In this document: positions 44,146 to 54,361 of the stretch, one piece after another | How the letters are laid out: every line of letters begins with the position of its first letter | Position numbering within the stretch: the first letter of the stretch is position 1 | NCBI RefSeq assembly: GCF_022538115.1 | Contig: NZ_JAKZAL010000005.1 | Coordinates: 186,001-250,000 of the forward strand | Length of the DNA stretch: 64,000 nucleotides | Source of the DNA: Cognataquiflexum rubidum | GTDB taxonomy: Bacteria > Bacteroidota > Bacteroidia > Cytophagales > Cyclobacteriaceae | Direction: 5' to 3' | Notes under the pieces: model-generated | Databases searched by the model: none | Told to the model about the DNA's origin: nothing | Seen by the model: the letters and a program-made list of their open reading frames with translations, nothing else | Program-made: the position numbers and the translations under genes

Positions 44146-45120
44146 ATGATAAGATCACTATTTATTTTTGCTTTTTTAATTTGCAGCTGCAGATCAAACA
44201 AAATTGATTTGTCGGGAAATCAGATTGGGGAAATCGAACCACCTTTAGTAGAATATGAAAAAGATTTTGAAACAGTAATGACTTGTTCAATTTATCAATA
44301 CGAAGGGTGGGATAGCATCAATAAAACTTTATCCCAAATAATAAAATATGGAAAGGATTTTCAAATTCTTTCAAAACAATACCAAGGACATAAAACTACA
44401 TTATACATTAGTAGTGCAAACGTTATTGAGTATTTTGATTACAAAGGTGGCCGACTTGTACAAGAAAGAACTGTTTATACAGATGATTCTACTCCATCTT
44501 TTAAACAACTAGATAGTACAAAAACCATAAATTATTTTGACAATCAAAACAGGCTTATAAAAAAACAACATTTTAATTTTAATAATGAATTTTTTCCTAT
44601 TGATACCGATGAACATATAGCATTACCAAATAATATAAATGAGAAAAATAAAAGTATTTGGCATTTATCAGGTGAGATATTTTTTAAATACGACAGCATG
44701 GGAAGAAAAATTGAATTCTACGCACCTGAAGTTTTCTGGGATAGTCAAAATCGCTACACATGGTCATATAATGAAAATGGAAAAATTGAAGAATATCATT
44801 CGTACAACTACAATAAAATAATTTGGATAAAAAAGTATACTTACTCAGATGAATATTACCAATATACCACAACATGGTATGATGATTTTGGAACTCCACG
44901 GCATCAAAATGGGAAAAGTTGGGAATATATTCATCTACTGACAAGTGTATTAAAGCTTGATGGGAAAGGCTGGATCTTTGAAGAATTAGAAATTAATGAA
45001 AAAGGAGATACTCTGAATAGAACTCTAACTGAATACAATCAATCAGGATTTATCTCGAAAAAAGTTAGATTTAGCAGAGATTCTAATCCTGAAATAACTC
45101 ATGTTTTCAAGTACCACTAA
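44146..45120 (+). CDS. Lipoprotein with YD-like repeats, unknown function
   Basis: 324 residues. A signal peptide ends near LICSC. The body has repeated short beta units with Tyr/Asp/Gly turns (YFDYKGGR, YFDNQNR, KYDSMGRK, WDSQNRY, YNENGKI), reminiscent of the YD repeats of Rhs proteins but too few for a cage. Notably more AT-rich than the surrounding genes. It ends 36 bp before a convergent gene. Recent acquisition is plausible. Confidence 0.6.
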   Translation: MIRSLFIFAFLICSCRSNKIDLSGNQIGEIEPPLVEYEKDFETVMTCSIYQYEGWDSINKTLSQIIKYGKDFQILSKQYQGHKTTLYISSANVIEYFDYKGGRLVQERTVYTDDSTPSFKQLDSTKTINYFDNQNRLIKKQHFNFNNEFFPIDTDEHIALPNNINEKNKSIWHLSGEIFFKYDSMGRKIEFYAPEVFWDSQNRYTWSYNENGKIEEYHSYNYNKIIWIKKYTYSDEYYQYTTTWYDDFGTPRHQNGKSWEYIHLLTSVLKLDGKGWIFEELEINEKGDTLNRTLTEYNQSGFISKKVRFSRDSNPEITHVFKYH

Positions 45121-45156
45121 TCAATGGCCTTCCTTTTCCTTTAACCAATAACCAAA

Positions 45157-45759
45157 TTACTTCCTCACCCTACTCCACACCTTCGTCGTAAATCTCGGTT
45201 TGTCGTCCATCACATTGAGGTCATCTTCACTGATTCTTTTGACGCTTTCGATGGTGTAGAATGCTTTGTCATTGATTGACTTTACTTTTCCGATAAAACC
45301 GGTAAGGTCATCCCTCTTCATAACGGTAAAAAGCAGGTTAACTTTTCCATAGCGTCCTTCGGCACCTACAGAGGTAAACCTAAAATTATGCTCTTTCATG
45401 TATTCTATGAGAATGGGCATCGGTTCGGGAGTGATCACTCGGACCAATACTCTTCCCAAAGCGAGTTTCTCCTCAATCGTCATACCAACAAATGTTCCCA
45501 TCGCAAATCCTCCTGCGTAAGCCACATAGGACATGGGGTTGTCGATATTCTGAAATATCTGCCCGATCGCCAAAAGCCAGATCAGGGACTCGAAAAAACC
45601 CAAAATAGGAGCGATTTTCTTTTTGCCGTTCATGACAAACATGATCCTGAGCGTGTTGATAGACACATCCATCACCCTGGCACAAAAAATCAGGATTGGC
45701 ATAATCACGTAATTGAATACTTCAGGCGGGATACCTATTGAAGTAAAATACTCTTGCAT
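45157..45759 (-). CDS. DUF2179/UPF0316 membrane protein
   Basis: 200 residues. Three N-terminal transmembrane helices with the family pattern ARVMDVSINTLRIMFVMNGKKKIAPILGFFES are followed by a cytoplasmic ferredoxin-like DUF2179 domain (from about 110). Related proteins of unknown role in other phyla carry the same two parts; a nucleotide-sensing function is suspected for the soluble domain. Single gene. Confidence 0.85.
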   Translation of the reverse strand: MQEYFTSIGIPPEVFNYVIMPILIFCARVMDVSINTLRIMFVMNGKKKIAPILGFFESLIWLLAIGQIFQNIDNPMSYVAYAGGFAMGTFVGMTIEEKLALGRVLVRVITPEPMPILIEYMKEHNFRFTSVGAEGRYGKVNLLFTVMKRDDLTGFIGKVKSINDKAFYTIESVKRISEDDLNVMDDKPRFTTKVWSRVRK

Positions 45760-45775
45760 CGCAGTTTATTTTTTA

Positions 45776-45783
45776 CAAAGGTA
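45776..45783 (-). promoter_or_regulatory. Possible -7 element of the DUF2179 gene
   Basis: TACCTTTG on the minus strand fits TAnnTTTG, 16 bp before the start codon. Confidence 0.35.
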
Positions 45784-46224
45784 ACAGCTTCGCCATTTGG
45801 AAACGTTCGAAACCAAAGATTATTCTTTGATAATCGTCCACAGTCCACAGACGACGGACGACACGAGCCTAAATGAACATCAAGCCACCAAACTTTAAAG
45901 GGGATTTTGACAACTTGCTTTTTGGAAATCAGATGACTTTGGCGATTCCTGACTTTACTCCAAAATAGATAAACAAAAGTACTACCAAGTAATTTTTGAA
46001 AACTTTTGAGCCTCGAGGAAAGGTAGTCTATAAATAGATTGAACCACAAAGTAACAAAGGCGACAAAAGACAAGCCTTTGCTTTCTTTTGTTTCTTTGTG
46101 GTTGATTAATACTCGTTTCCTTCAATATGGATATATCAAAATTTCAAAATTCTAGATAAAACCCAACATTGTTTTTTAATTGTAATCTCCTGTAAATGAA
46201 TAATAGGATTTTGATGTTTTCAGA
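45784..46224. other. Intergenic region with long inverted repeat
   Basis: AACCACAAAGTAACAAAG (46042-46059) and its near-complement (46084-46102, one or two mismatches) form an arm-rich stem-loop. Remaining sequence is AT-rich without a gene. Confidence 0.5.
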
Positions 46225-47406
46225 TTAGATCACCTTTGAGACTCCTGACTTTGCTCCAAAATAAATGAACAACACCGAACAAGTGAGCATCAGGTAGATG
46301 AGAAAATCCCAATCGTGAAAAATATCAAAGGTAATCCCAAAAAGCAGCGGTCCTAATGCTGCAAGGTAATAACCGGTGGATTGGACCATTCCGGATAGTG
46401 AGGCGGTGGTTTTTTGGTGGTGGGTTCGCAATCCGATCAAGGTATAGGCAAGGGAGACACTTGAACCCAATCCCAATCCCGCCAAGGCAAGTCCGGCATA
46501 ATTCACCAAATGCGATTGACTGAAAAGGGATGAAAAACCGAGCAGGTACATACAACCTATCACCACGACAATGCCGACTTGGTCCTTGAACTTGACCGCA
46601 ATCATCGGAGCCAAAAATGAACCGATCAATCCGATCATCTGCATGATAGAAAGAATCAATCCAGCCTCAACTGCTGAAAATCCCCTCGAAACCAGCATGT
46701 CAGGAAGCCAGGCAATGATGGTGAAATACAGCAAAGACTGCACGCCCATAAATAGGCAGATATTCCATGCCAAGCTCGATTTCCAGACATTCACTTTCGC
46801 ATGGGTATCTGCAGTCTTTTTGTTTTTGGGATGAAGCTTGACCTGGGGCCACCAAATCATAATCCCCAATACCAACAATCCCGCCCAAGTCAACAGCGAT
46901 CCTCTCCATCCCCAATCCAAATCAATGGCCATCGGGGCAGAAATGCCGGATGCCACAGCAGCAAATAAACTCATGCCTGTGGTATAGGACGCGGTAATCA
47001 GCCCGATCTGGGTAGGCAAAAGGTGCTTGATCAAGGGAATCAACAATACATTGCAGATGACAATCCCGATTCCGGTCAGGCCTGTTCCGATAAAAAGCCA
47101 TTCCGGTCCTCCCTGAACCCTGATGACTGTTCCGATAAGAATCAGCACCAAGGCATAAAGGATTGCTTTTGAGTTACCGAGTTGCTTTCCTATGGCTGCC
47201 GAAAAAAGAGAAAACGTAGCAAAGGTCAACAGCGGCAAGGTGGTGAGAAATCCTGCCCAACCATTGGAAAGACCCAAATCCTCCCGGATCATCGGGATCA
47301 ATGGTCCGACGGCAGTAATGGAAGGCCGCAAGTTGAAAGAAACCAATAAAATCCCCAAAATAAGGAACCAAGGTTTTTTGTAGAAAGGTTGGGGCTTGGG
47401 AGTCAA
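46225..47406 (-). CDS. MFS transporter, CynX/NimT family
   Basis: 393 residues with about twelve transmembrane helices. The NLRPSITAVGPLIPMIREDLGL start, with its Arg-Pro, is the hallmark of the CynX/NimT branch. Members import cyanate or export 2-nitroimidazoles; substrate here unknown. Single gene; the ferrochelatase gene upstream is 125 bp away. Confidence 0.88.
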   Translation of the reverse strand: MTPKPQPFYKKPWFLILGILLVSFNLRPSITAVGPLIPMIREDLGLSNGWAGFLTTLPLLTFATFSLFSAAIGKQLGNSKAILYALVLILIGTVIRVQGGPEWLFIGTGLTGIGIVICNVLLIPLIKHLLPTQIGLITASYTTGMSLFAAVASGISAPMAIDLDWGWRGSLLTWAGLLVLGIMIWWPQVKLHPKNKKTADTHAKVNVWKSSLAWNICLFMGVQSLLYFTIIAWLPDMLVSRGFSAVEAGLILSIMQMIGLIGSFLAPMIAVKFKDQVGIVVVIGCMYLLGFSSLFSQSHLVNYAGLALAGLGLGSSVSLAYTLIGLRTHHQKTTASLSGMVQSTGYYLAALGPLLFGITFDIFHDWDFLIYLMLTCSVLFIYFGAKSGVSKVI

Positions 47407-47531
47407 CTAAGGCAGATATTATTTGGTGGTTCCTTTTTTTCAATAGAGCCAAGATACGAGAACCGAGAGCCAAGACAATGTGATAGAAGGAATCTTAAAA
47501 TTTTTCAATTTTGCAATCTTTCAATTCCACA

Positions 47532-48566
47532 CTACGAATTCTCCTCCACCAAATCTTTGACACAGGCTACCCAGGTGTCCCGGGAGTTTAAGCTGGGAAC
47601 AAGGTCCCATTTTTCACCGCCAAGCTCTTCAAATTGCTCCTTGTATTCTTCGCCTACTTCTACGGTAGTTTCCAAGCAATCCGCCACAAAGGCCGGGGAG
47701 AAAACGAGTACTTTTTTTACTCCTTTTGCGGATAATTCCTTGATCAGGTCTTCGGTATAGGGTTTGATCCAAGGGTCTTTCCCGAGTCGGGACTGGAAGC
47801 AGGTCACAACTTTATTTTCCGGCAAACCCAATTTGGCAGCGATCAATCTTGTGGTATGGAAGCATTGACCCCGGTAGCAGAACTGGTTTTTCTTGGTATA
47901 GTTGCCACAGCATTTGTCACTGAGTTGGCAGTATCCATCCACAGAACCTTTTCGGATCTGTCGCTCCGGAAGTCCATGGTAAGAAAAAAGGTAAGTATCG
48001 TATTCTTCCTTTTCCATCATTTCTTTTCCCAATTCGGTCCATGCCTGCACAAAAAGCGGGTGATCGACGAAGTTGTTGATAAAAGTGATATTCGGGATGA
48101 TCTGCCAGGTTCGCGCGATTTCCATGACCTTGTCTACCACAGAACCGTTGGTAGCGGAAGCATATTGAGGGAAAAGCGGCAGTACGATGATTTTTTTGAC
48201 ATTGGCTTTGTTCAGCTTTTCCAGACCTTGTCCGATACTTGGTGTCTGATAGCGCATGGCAAATTCGACATGGTATTTTTCAGGGTCCAGGACTTTGATG
48301 AGTTTCTCTGTCAGGTCTACGGTATGGTACATCAGGGGTGAACCCCTTTCGGTAAAAAGTTTTCGGTATTCATGTGCGGATTTTGGCGCACGGAAAGGTG
48401 CGATGATCAGGTTGACCAATGCCCATCTTGGGATAAATGGAAAATCGATAACCCTTCCATCCATCAAAAATTCCCTTAAATATTTCCTGACATCGCCTGT
48501 GGCTGTACTGTCGGGAGTCCCGAGGTTGACCAATAGTACGCCGATTTTTGCTTTATTTTTACTCAT
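47532..48566 (-). CDS. hemH: Ferrochelatase
   Basis: Inserts Fe2+ into protoporphyrin IX (or coproporphyrin III) in haem synthesis. 344 residues. Start KIGVLLVNLGTPD is characteristic; the catalytic His lies in LFSYHGLPERQ and a second conserved FCYRGQC motif contains cysteines. The CxxxxCCG-like CQLSDKCC segment may bind a [2Fe-2S] cluster. Monocistronic here. Confidence 0.95.
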   Translation of the reverse strand: MSKNKAKIGVLLVNLGTPDSTATGDVRKYLREFLMDGRVIDFPFIPRWALVNLIIAPFRAPKSAHEYRKLFTERGSPLMYHTVDLTEKLIKVLDPEKYHVEFAMRYQTPSIGQGLEKLNKANVKKIIVLPLFPQYASATNGSVVDKVMEIARTWQIIPNITFINNFVDHPLFVQAWTELGKEMMEKEEYDTYLFSYHGLPERQIRKGSVDGYCQLSDKCCGNYTKKNQFCYRGQCFHTTRLIAAKLGLPENKVVTCFQSRLGKDPWIKPYTEDLIKELSAKGVKKVLVFSPAFVADCLETTVEVGEEYKEQFEELGGEKWDLVPSLNSRDTWVACVKDLVEENS

Positions 48567-48910
48567 TTCTGTTTCGAATTCTTTATAATTTTAAAGAGAA
48601 CCAAATTACAGGCTTTTGGTTGGAATTTGCCAATGGATTTGGATAAAGAATAGGTGGACTTTGGTTCAGATCCTCAGTCTATTGATATTTCAATAGCTAA
48701 ATTTTAGTTTTTCTGTCTATTTCTTAAGTCACTTTTTGTCATGATACAAAAAGTAACCAAAAAAATCTAGCGCAATAATCCTTCCCCACACAAGGCCTCC
48801 GCCGGCCCGGAATTGCGCTTCCTGCCCACGGTAGTTCCAATATAAAATTTATCTGAAGAAGGAAATTCAGAAATCCGTTGATAAATTGATATCCGGTCAA
48901 TGGAAGAAAA
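48567..48910. other. Intergenic region with dispersed inverted repeat
   Basis: ACTTTTTGT (48731-48739) and ACAAAAAGT (48746-48754) form a 9-bp inverted repeat; the following AACCAAAAAAATC and CCTCCGCCGGCCCGGAATTG words belong to a dispersed element often found in this phylum. No gene. Confidence 0.5.
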
Positions 48911-48943
48911 AAAGGGAAGCAGATTGAATACCTGCTTCCCTTT
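48911..48943 (-). terminator. Rho-independent terminator of the M1 peptidase gene
   Basis: Perfect 12-bp stem AAAGGGAAGCAG (48911-48922) with CTGCTTCCCTTT (48932-48943), loop 9 nt, followed on the minus strand by a T-run. It lies 90 bp past the stop codon. Confidence 0.85.
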
Positions 48944-49032
48944 ATTTTCTTATTTTGTCAACTGAACATTTCCTAATGAGATCCATCAGTCGTACCTCCT
49001 TCAGGATGACGGTAAAATATACTGAAAAGTGA

Positions 49033-51372
49033 TCACTTCTTCGCTCCAGCTGCTTTCTTCATTGGATTGTCACCTGCAGAAGCTCCCCTCACTCTACCTC
49101 CTCCTTTGAACATCTCAAACCTGCTTGGCGCATACTGTCTTGGCCAGGCATTGTTGGATTCGTCGATGTCAGCGGTCTCACGGTATGGATCGAGGACGAT
49201 GCTTTTCACCTCTTTTTTCTTGGCAAATACCTTGCTGACCTCTGATTCATTCAATCTCCAGATTTCGGCAGGAATTCTTTCCACCTCAGAAGTTCCGTCT
49301 GCATAGTTGAATTGGATGATCAAAGGCATCACCAATCCACCCACATTCTTGAATTTCATTTCGTAGAAATTCATTCCTGAGTTGACCAATTCCTTTTCTT
49401 TTGGATTGAGACTTGCCATAAAATCTCTGTAGGCTTTTTCATCCTCAGGAGTCACAGAAAACGGATTGTAGCTATTGTAAAAGTCTTTGGTACTTGGATC
49501 AGCTTCCACCACAGTTTGCGGAATGTCCTTTCGGTTGTACTCTTTGCTGACATAAGTTTCCTCTTTGTCAAATTCCTTCTTTTGGTCTGCTTTTTTCTCT
49601 TCCGGAGTCCTGTTGTCCAGTTTGTACCAGTTTACTGTTTCCAAAGAGATGTCAACCGGCTCCGTACCATAGAACCAACCTCTCCAAAACCAGTCCAAAT
49701 CCACCCCTGAAGCATCTTCCATTGTCCTGAAGAAATCATCCGGAGTCGGGTGCTTGAACATCCAACGTGTCGCATATTCCTGATACGCAAAGTCAAAAAG
49801 CTCACGGCCCATGATGGTTTCTCTCAGAATGTTCAATGCCGTTGCAGGTTTTGCATACGCATTTGGTCCAAATTGGATGATATTTTCAGAGTTGGTCATG
49901 ATCGGCTCCAAAGTACTTTTCTCACTCGCCATGTAAGGGGCGATTTTGTGGGCAGGACCTCTTCTTGATGGATAATCTCTGTCCCATTCCTGTTCGGCCA
50001 GGAACTGCATGAAAGTATTCAAACCCTCATCCATCCAAGACCATTGTCTTTCGTCTGAGTTGACAATCATCGGGAAGTAATTGTGTCCCACTTCGTGGAT
50101 GATCACGGAAATCATGCCGTATTTTACTGCATCGGAATAGGTGCCGTCCGCATCAGGACGTCCGTAGTTGAAACAGATCATTGGGTATTCCATACCGTTG
50201 GTCGCCTCCACGGAGATTGCCACAGGGTATGGATAATCAAAAGTTCTTGAAGAATAAGACTTCAAAGTATGGGCAACCACTTTGGTGGAATACTGTCCCC
50301 AAAGCGGATTGGCTTCTTTGGCATAGTAAGACATGGCCATTACTTCATTGCCGCCTTGCTTCACAGCCATGGCATCCCAAATGAATTTACGGGAAGAAGT
50401 CCAGGCAAAATCCCTCACATTTTCAGCATGGAATTCCCAGGTCTTTTTGTCCTTGGCTTTTGTCTTTTCTAATTTCTCTGCTTCTGCTTGGGTACGGATG
50501 ACCACAGGTGTGTCAAAAGTCTTCTGTGCTGTCTTCCAACGGTCGAGTTCAGTTGCGCTGAGTACTTTGTCTGCATTTTGCAAAACTCCGGTAGAACCCA
50601 CCATGTGGTCAGCAGGAACGGTGATCTTCACTTTGTAATCACCAAAGGTCAAAGCAAATTCTCCTCTTCCGACGAATTGCTTGTGTTGCCATCCTTGGAA
50701 ATCTGAGTAAACAGCCATTCTTGGAAACCATTCCGCCATGGTATAGAGGTAGTTTCCGTCTTTTTCAAAATACTCATATCCCGGACGTCCGCCGATGAAG
50801 CTCATCCTGTCATGGATATTGAAAGTCCAATCCATGGTAAATTCTGTCTTCTGACCGGGCATCAGCGGCTGTGGCAAATCCACACGCATCATGGTCTGGA
50901 CGATGGTGATCGGAATATCTTTTCCGGAAAGGTCTTTTACAGAAAGGATTTTATACCCCAAATCCAGGTCATGCCAAAGAATGCCTTCCAATTGACGGAG
51001 GTTCATCCTAGGATTGATACTGCTCTCTGCAATTTTTGGGGTGTTGGAATCTTTCGCCCTTTCGTTTTGATCGAGTTGGATCCAGAGGTATTTGAGCGGA
51101 TCAGGGGAATTGTTGTAGTAAGTGACTTTCTGCCAACCTTTGATGGATTGGTTTTCGTCATTCAGTTCCACTTGGATTTCGTGATCGGCTTTTTGCTGCC
51201 AGTATTGGTGTCCGGGCGCACCGGATGCAGTGCGGTACACATTTGGACTGCGGAGCATGGGTCCGAGCTGCTCAAAACGCTCTGCATGGTTTTGCTCTGA
51301 CCATTGTGCCAAAGCCGGCAGGGAGAGCATCAAGCTAAAAGCAAAGATTGCTACTGTTAAGATTCTTTTCAT
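49033..51372 (-). CDS. Exported M1-family zinc aminopeptidase
   Basis: 779 residues. Signal peptide to about residue 22 (LSLPALAQW). The M1 catalytic domain has GMEYP (393-397, a variant of the exopeptidase GAMEN motif), the zinc site HEVGH at 426-430 and the third ligand Glu449 in WMDEGLN. The N-terminal beta-domain occupies residues 60-290. Secreted or periplasmic peptide degradation. The HupE/DUF6702 genes upstream are often its neighbours in related genomes as I recall, but no function follows from that. Confidence 0.93.
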   Translation of the reverse strand: MKRILTVAIFAFSLMLSLPALAQWSEQNHAERFEQLGPMLRSPNVYRTASGAPGHQYWQQKADHEIQVELNDENQSIKGWQKVTYYNNSPDPLKYLWIQLDQNERAKDSNTPKIAESSINPRMNLRQLEGILWHDLDLGYKILSVKDLSGKDIPITIVQTMMRVDLPQPLMPGQKTEFTMDWTFNIHDRMSFIGGRPGYEYFEKDGNYLYTMAEWFPRMAVYSDFQGWQHKQFVGRGEFALTFGDYKVKITVPADHMVGSTGVLQNADKVLSATELDRWKTAQKTFDTPVVIRTQAEAEKLEKTKAKDKKTWEFHAENVRDFAWTSSRKFIWDAMAVKQGGNEVMAMSYYAKEANPLWGQYSTKVVAHTLKSYSSRTFDYPYPVAISVEATNGMEYPMICFNYGRPDADGTYSDAVKYGMISVIIHEVGHNYFPMIVNSDERQWSWMDEGLNTFMQFLAEQEWDRDYPSRRGPAHKIAPYMASEKSTLEPIMTNSENIIQFGPNAYAKPATALNILRETIMGRELFDFAYQEYATRWMFKHPTPDDFFRTMEDASGVDLDWFWRGWFYGTEPVDISLETVNWYKLDNRTPEEKKADQKKEFDKEETYVSKEYNRKDIPQTVVEADPSTKDFYNSYNPFSVTPEDEKAYRDFMASLNPKEKELVNSGMNFYEMKFKNVGGLVMPLIIQFNYADGTSEVERIPAEIWRLNESEVSKVFAKKKEVKSIVLDPYRETADIDESNNAWPRQYAPSRFEMFKGGGRVRGASAGDNPMKKAAGAKK

Positions 51373-51417
51373 AATGATTTTTTGTACTGAAATGGGCGAA
51401 ACCAGGATACCACTGAG

Positions 51418-51470
51418 GTTATTGTCGGAGCCGTCACTCTGAGTGTAGCGAAGAGTCTCTCTTTTAGAGA
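51418..51470. repeat. Dispersed element with CTGAGTGTAGCGAAGAGTCTC words
   Basis: GTCACTCTGAGTGTAGCGAA is followed by a short imperfect hairpin (AGAGTCTCTC/GAGATTCTTC). Similar words occur at 39290 and near 2665-2700. Confidence 0.5.
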
Positions 51471-51593
51471 TTCTTCACCTTCGCAAGCTAAGGTTCAGAA
51501 ATACGCAACATCATTTGGTAATCCAGACTCTAATTAATACTTTTTTTATGAATGATTTATTCAATTTTTTACCAAAGGCAAATTTTATTTTGG

Positions 51594-52175
51594 CTACCAA
51601 AACTTGGTATCGATCATCATCATGACGGCCATCCCCAACACTATAGAAGAGATAACAAGTGCCCAGTCCTTTCTGTTTACGCCCACGATTCCTACCAGCA
51701 ATCCGGCAACTACCACGGTGATCGTCACGATAACCAACTGTCCAACTTCCAGACCAAGATTAAAGGCAAGAAGGGGTTGGAAAATCGATGCTTCTTTGCC
51801 CAATAATGACCTGAGGTAATTGGAGAAACCCAATCCGTGGATCAAGCCAAAGAAAAGGGCGAAGATATAATTGATCTGAATGCCTCTGCCCGAACTTGGT
51901 TTGGGGCTGAAAATATTGCTTACTGCAGTCACTGCAATGGTAACCGGAATCAGAAATTCGATCCAATCGGAATTGACCTTTACCAACTTCAGCGTTGCCA
52001 AAGCCAAGGTAATCGAGTGACCAATGGTGAATGCGGTAACCAAAATCAAGATTTTTTTCCAATCCCTCGTCACGTAGATTGCGCACAGCGCCACCACGAA
52101 GAGGATATGGTCAAATCCTTTTATGTCTAAGATATGTTGAATCCCTAATTGAAAATACAGCTGAAACTGTCCCAT
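51594..52175 (-). CDS. HupE/UreJ-family membrane protein
   Basis: 193 residues with six or seven transmembrane helices. The family blocks GIQHILDIKGFDHILFVVAL and FTIGHSITLALATL supply His and Asp residues that may bind nickel or another metal. HupE and UreJ are nickel/cobalt permeases or putative metal chaperones. No hydrogenase or urease is in the window. Divergent from the DUF6702 gene at 52253. Confidence 0.85.
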   Translation of the reverse strand: MGQFQLYFQLGIQHILDIKGFDHILFVVALCAIYVTRDWKKILILVTAFTIGHSITLALATLKLVKVNSDWIEFLIPVTIAVTAVSNIFSPKPSSGRGIQINYIFALFFGLIHGLGFSNYLRSLLGKEASIFQPLLAFNLGLEVGQLVIVTITVVVAGLLVGIVGVNRKDWALVISSIVLGMAVMMMIDTKFW

Positions 52176-52252
52176 TTGCGTTTTTAGATATTTGTGCCCA
52201 AAAGGCGCACAAGGCTATTTGATTTCTGTCTAATTTGCAAAGAAAATAAAAT

Positions 52253-52753
52253 ATGGTGACCCAAATGCAATTCAATTACATTTTCATGTTCTTTTTGGGA
52301 TGGAAGGTCCTATTTCATCCATTCTACATCAGTCTGACCGAAATCCGCTATAATCCAACCGACCAAAGTCTTGAAATTGCCCAAAAGATTTTTTGGGATG
52401 ACCTGGAAATAGCTTTGGGAGAAAAATTCAACACCAAAGTGGATTTCCTGAATCCAAAAAATAAAGCTGACCTGGATAAAATGGTACAAGCTTACCTTTT
52501 GGAGAAAAGTGAAATCAAGGTCAACGGCATAAAAGTTGAAATCTCTTATTTGGGATATGAGATCGAGGAGGAAGCGGCTTGGTTTTATTTGGAAGCAAAG
52601 GATATTCCTGTTCCAAAAAAAGTAGAAATCAAAAATGAGGTTCTGATCTCCAATTTTGAAAGCCAACAAAACATCATTAATTTTTATCTGGAAAAAAGCC
52701 CGAAAAGCCTGATTCTATACAAGGACAATGAACGTGGGGAATTGGTTTTTTAG
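52253..52753 (+). CDS. DUF6702-like protein
   Basis: 166 residues. A hydrophobic N-terminal segment (about 8-20) is followed by FHPFYISLTEIRYNP and a domain of alternating beta strands and charged turns (WDDLEIALGE, LLEKSEIKVNGIKVEISYLGYEIEEEAAWFYLEA in shortened form). The pattern fits DUF6702, a family often adjacent to HupE/UreJ and M1 peptidase genes in Bacteroidota. Function unknown. Confidence 0.65.
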   Translation: MVTQMQFNYIFMFFLGWKVLFHPFYISLTEIRYNPTDQSLEIAQKIFWDDLEIALGEKFNTKVDFLNPKNKADLDKMVQAYLLEKSEIKVNGIKVEISYLGYEIEEEAAWFYLEAKDIPVPKKVEIKNEVLISNFESQQNIINFYLEKSPKSLILYKDNERGELVF

Positions 52754-52903
52754 CACAAGGTTTTTGAAAAATATTCCCCGTCGAGTTTAACCACAGTAGC
52801 TCAATCAAAATCATGATTCAAGGGTAAATATCCAATTTGGATTTTTAACATAAACGCAAATGAAAAGGCCAAAAAGGAACCTGATATCCTAGACGGAACT
52901 GTC

Positions 52904-52911
52904 TATTTTTG
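52904..52911 (+). promoter_or_regulatory. Possible -7 element of the barrel protein gene
   Basis: TATTTTTG fits TAnnTTTG and predicts a leader of about 37 nt before the ATG at 52954. Confidence 0.4.
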
Positions 52912-52953
52912 TGAAAGAATTGTCAATAACTTTATTTTTTACCTAAGGTGTTT

Positions 52954-54300
52954 ATGTTGACAATCAAATTCCTAATCCGGTTTACAATTCTAACAGGCTT
53001 ATTGGTGGTTTTTGGTCTTTCAAATTTCACCAATCCTGTTTCCGCCCAAGTCAACCGGACCCAACCAAATATCCTAAATTACATGGATTCCACAGACCTT
53101 GTCCAGGTCCTACGTGGAAAAAAAGCAAAAAAAGACACTGCTTCTTTCGCCCCAAAAAAAGGAAAACTGATGTATTTTTTGGTACCGACTATCGGTTCCA
53201 ACCCACTATTGGGCTTCTTTTATGGGGTAGGTTTTACCGGGGCAATGTATCTCGGTGATCCAAAAACCACCAATGTATCCAATTTGACGAGTTCCATTTC
53301 CTTGACCACAAAAGATCAGGTAATAGCCAATATCAGGGGAACCATCATGACCAATGAGAACAAATGGGAAATGCTCGTCGATATCAAATATGCCAAGTTT
53401 ACGGAGAACACCTATGGCTTGGGAAGCGACAACAACCAACCGGTTCAGGATGGCTGGCATATAGGAGAAATAGTGACAAGTGGAATAGAAGGATCGCAGC
53501 CTCTGGAATTCAATCAGCTAAGATTTCACTATACGGCTTTGAGATCCATAGGCAATAAAATTTACGCAGGGATCGGTTACCACTTCGATGCGCATATCAA
53601 TATCCAGGATCTACTGCTAGACTTAGAAGCCGAAAAGCCTGTGATTACAAGTCATTATGGCTATTCTTGGGTCAAGGGGATTGATCCTACCAAATACCGG
53701 ACATCCGGCACAAGCTTGAACTTCGTCCTCGACAACAGGGACCATACTGTGAATACCTATTCAGGAAATTTTGTGCAGGTTTCATATCGGGTTAATTCCA
53801 AGATTTTAGCATCAAGTACGGACTTTGACCAACTTTATCTTGAAACACGGCTTTTCAAAACCCTGTCAAGGAATAGACCGAGACATATATTGGGTTTTTG
53901 GGGAATCGGACACTTTATTCTTTCCGGGGAAGTGCCTTACATGCACTTGCCTTATAATGCGAGTGACATGAGGAATCGGATGGGCAGGGGTTATGTGGCA
54001 GGAAGGTTCAGGGGTCCAAGTTGGGTATCTGCAGAAGGAGAATACCGGTTTCCTATTTCAAGAAATGGTTTGTTTGGTGGGGTTCTATTTGGTAGCGTGA
54101 CCTCTACCTCCAGAGATGCGCTTCAGGTTTTTGACATTGATGTCCCAAAGCTGAATCTGTTCGAAGCCACAAAACCTGCAGGAGGATTTGGGGCTAGGGT
54201 CATGCTGAACAAAACTGGAAGACTGAATCTAGCAGTGGATATGGCTTTTGGCCAAAACGGTTCAAGGGGATTTTATTTCGCTATTGGTGAAACTTTTTGA
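52954..54300 (+). CDS. BamA/Omp85-type outer-membrane barrel without POTRA domain
   Basis: 448 residues from the ATG at 52954; a GTG two codons upstream is unlikely. Signal peptide to about 33. The barrel starts almost directly (YFLVPTIGSNPLLGFFYG), without POTRA repeats. Omp85 signatures are the DNRDHTVNTYSGNF strand, the conserved GRFRG lid-loop motif (RGYVAGRFRG) and the terminal Phe of FAIGETF for barrel insertion. Function unknown; a second protein of the same kind is at 56989. Confidence 0.82.
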   Translation: MLTIKFLIRFTILTGLLVVFGLSNFTNPVSAQVNRTQPNILNYMDSTDLVQVLRGKKAKKDTASFAPKKGKLMYFLVPTIGSNPLLGFFYGVGFTGAMYLGDPKTTNVSNLTSSISLTTKDQVIANIRGTIMTNENKWEMLVDIKYAKFTENTYGLGSDNNQPVQDGWHIGEIVTSGIEGSQPLEFNQLRFHYTALRSIGNKIYAGIGYHFDAHINIQDLLLDLEAEKPVITSHYGYSWVKGIDPTKYRTSGTSLNFVLDNRDHTVNTYSGNFVQVSYRVNSKILASSTDFDQLYLETRLFKTLSRNRPRHILGFWGIGHFILSGEVPYMHLPYNASDMRNRMGRGYVAGRFRGPSWVSAEGEYRFPISRNGLFGGVLFGSVTSTSRDALQVFDIDVPKLNLFEATKPAGGFGARVMLNKTGRLNLAVDMAFGQNGSRGFYFAIGETF

Positions 54301-54361
54301 TTTCTCGTCATCAAACTAATTCGTGGATTTCCTGAATAGAAAAGGCAGAAAAAACGCCCAA

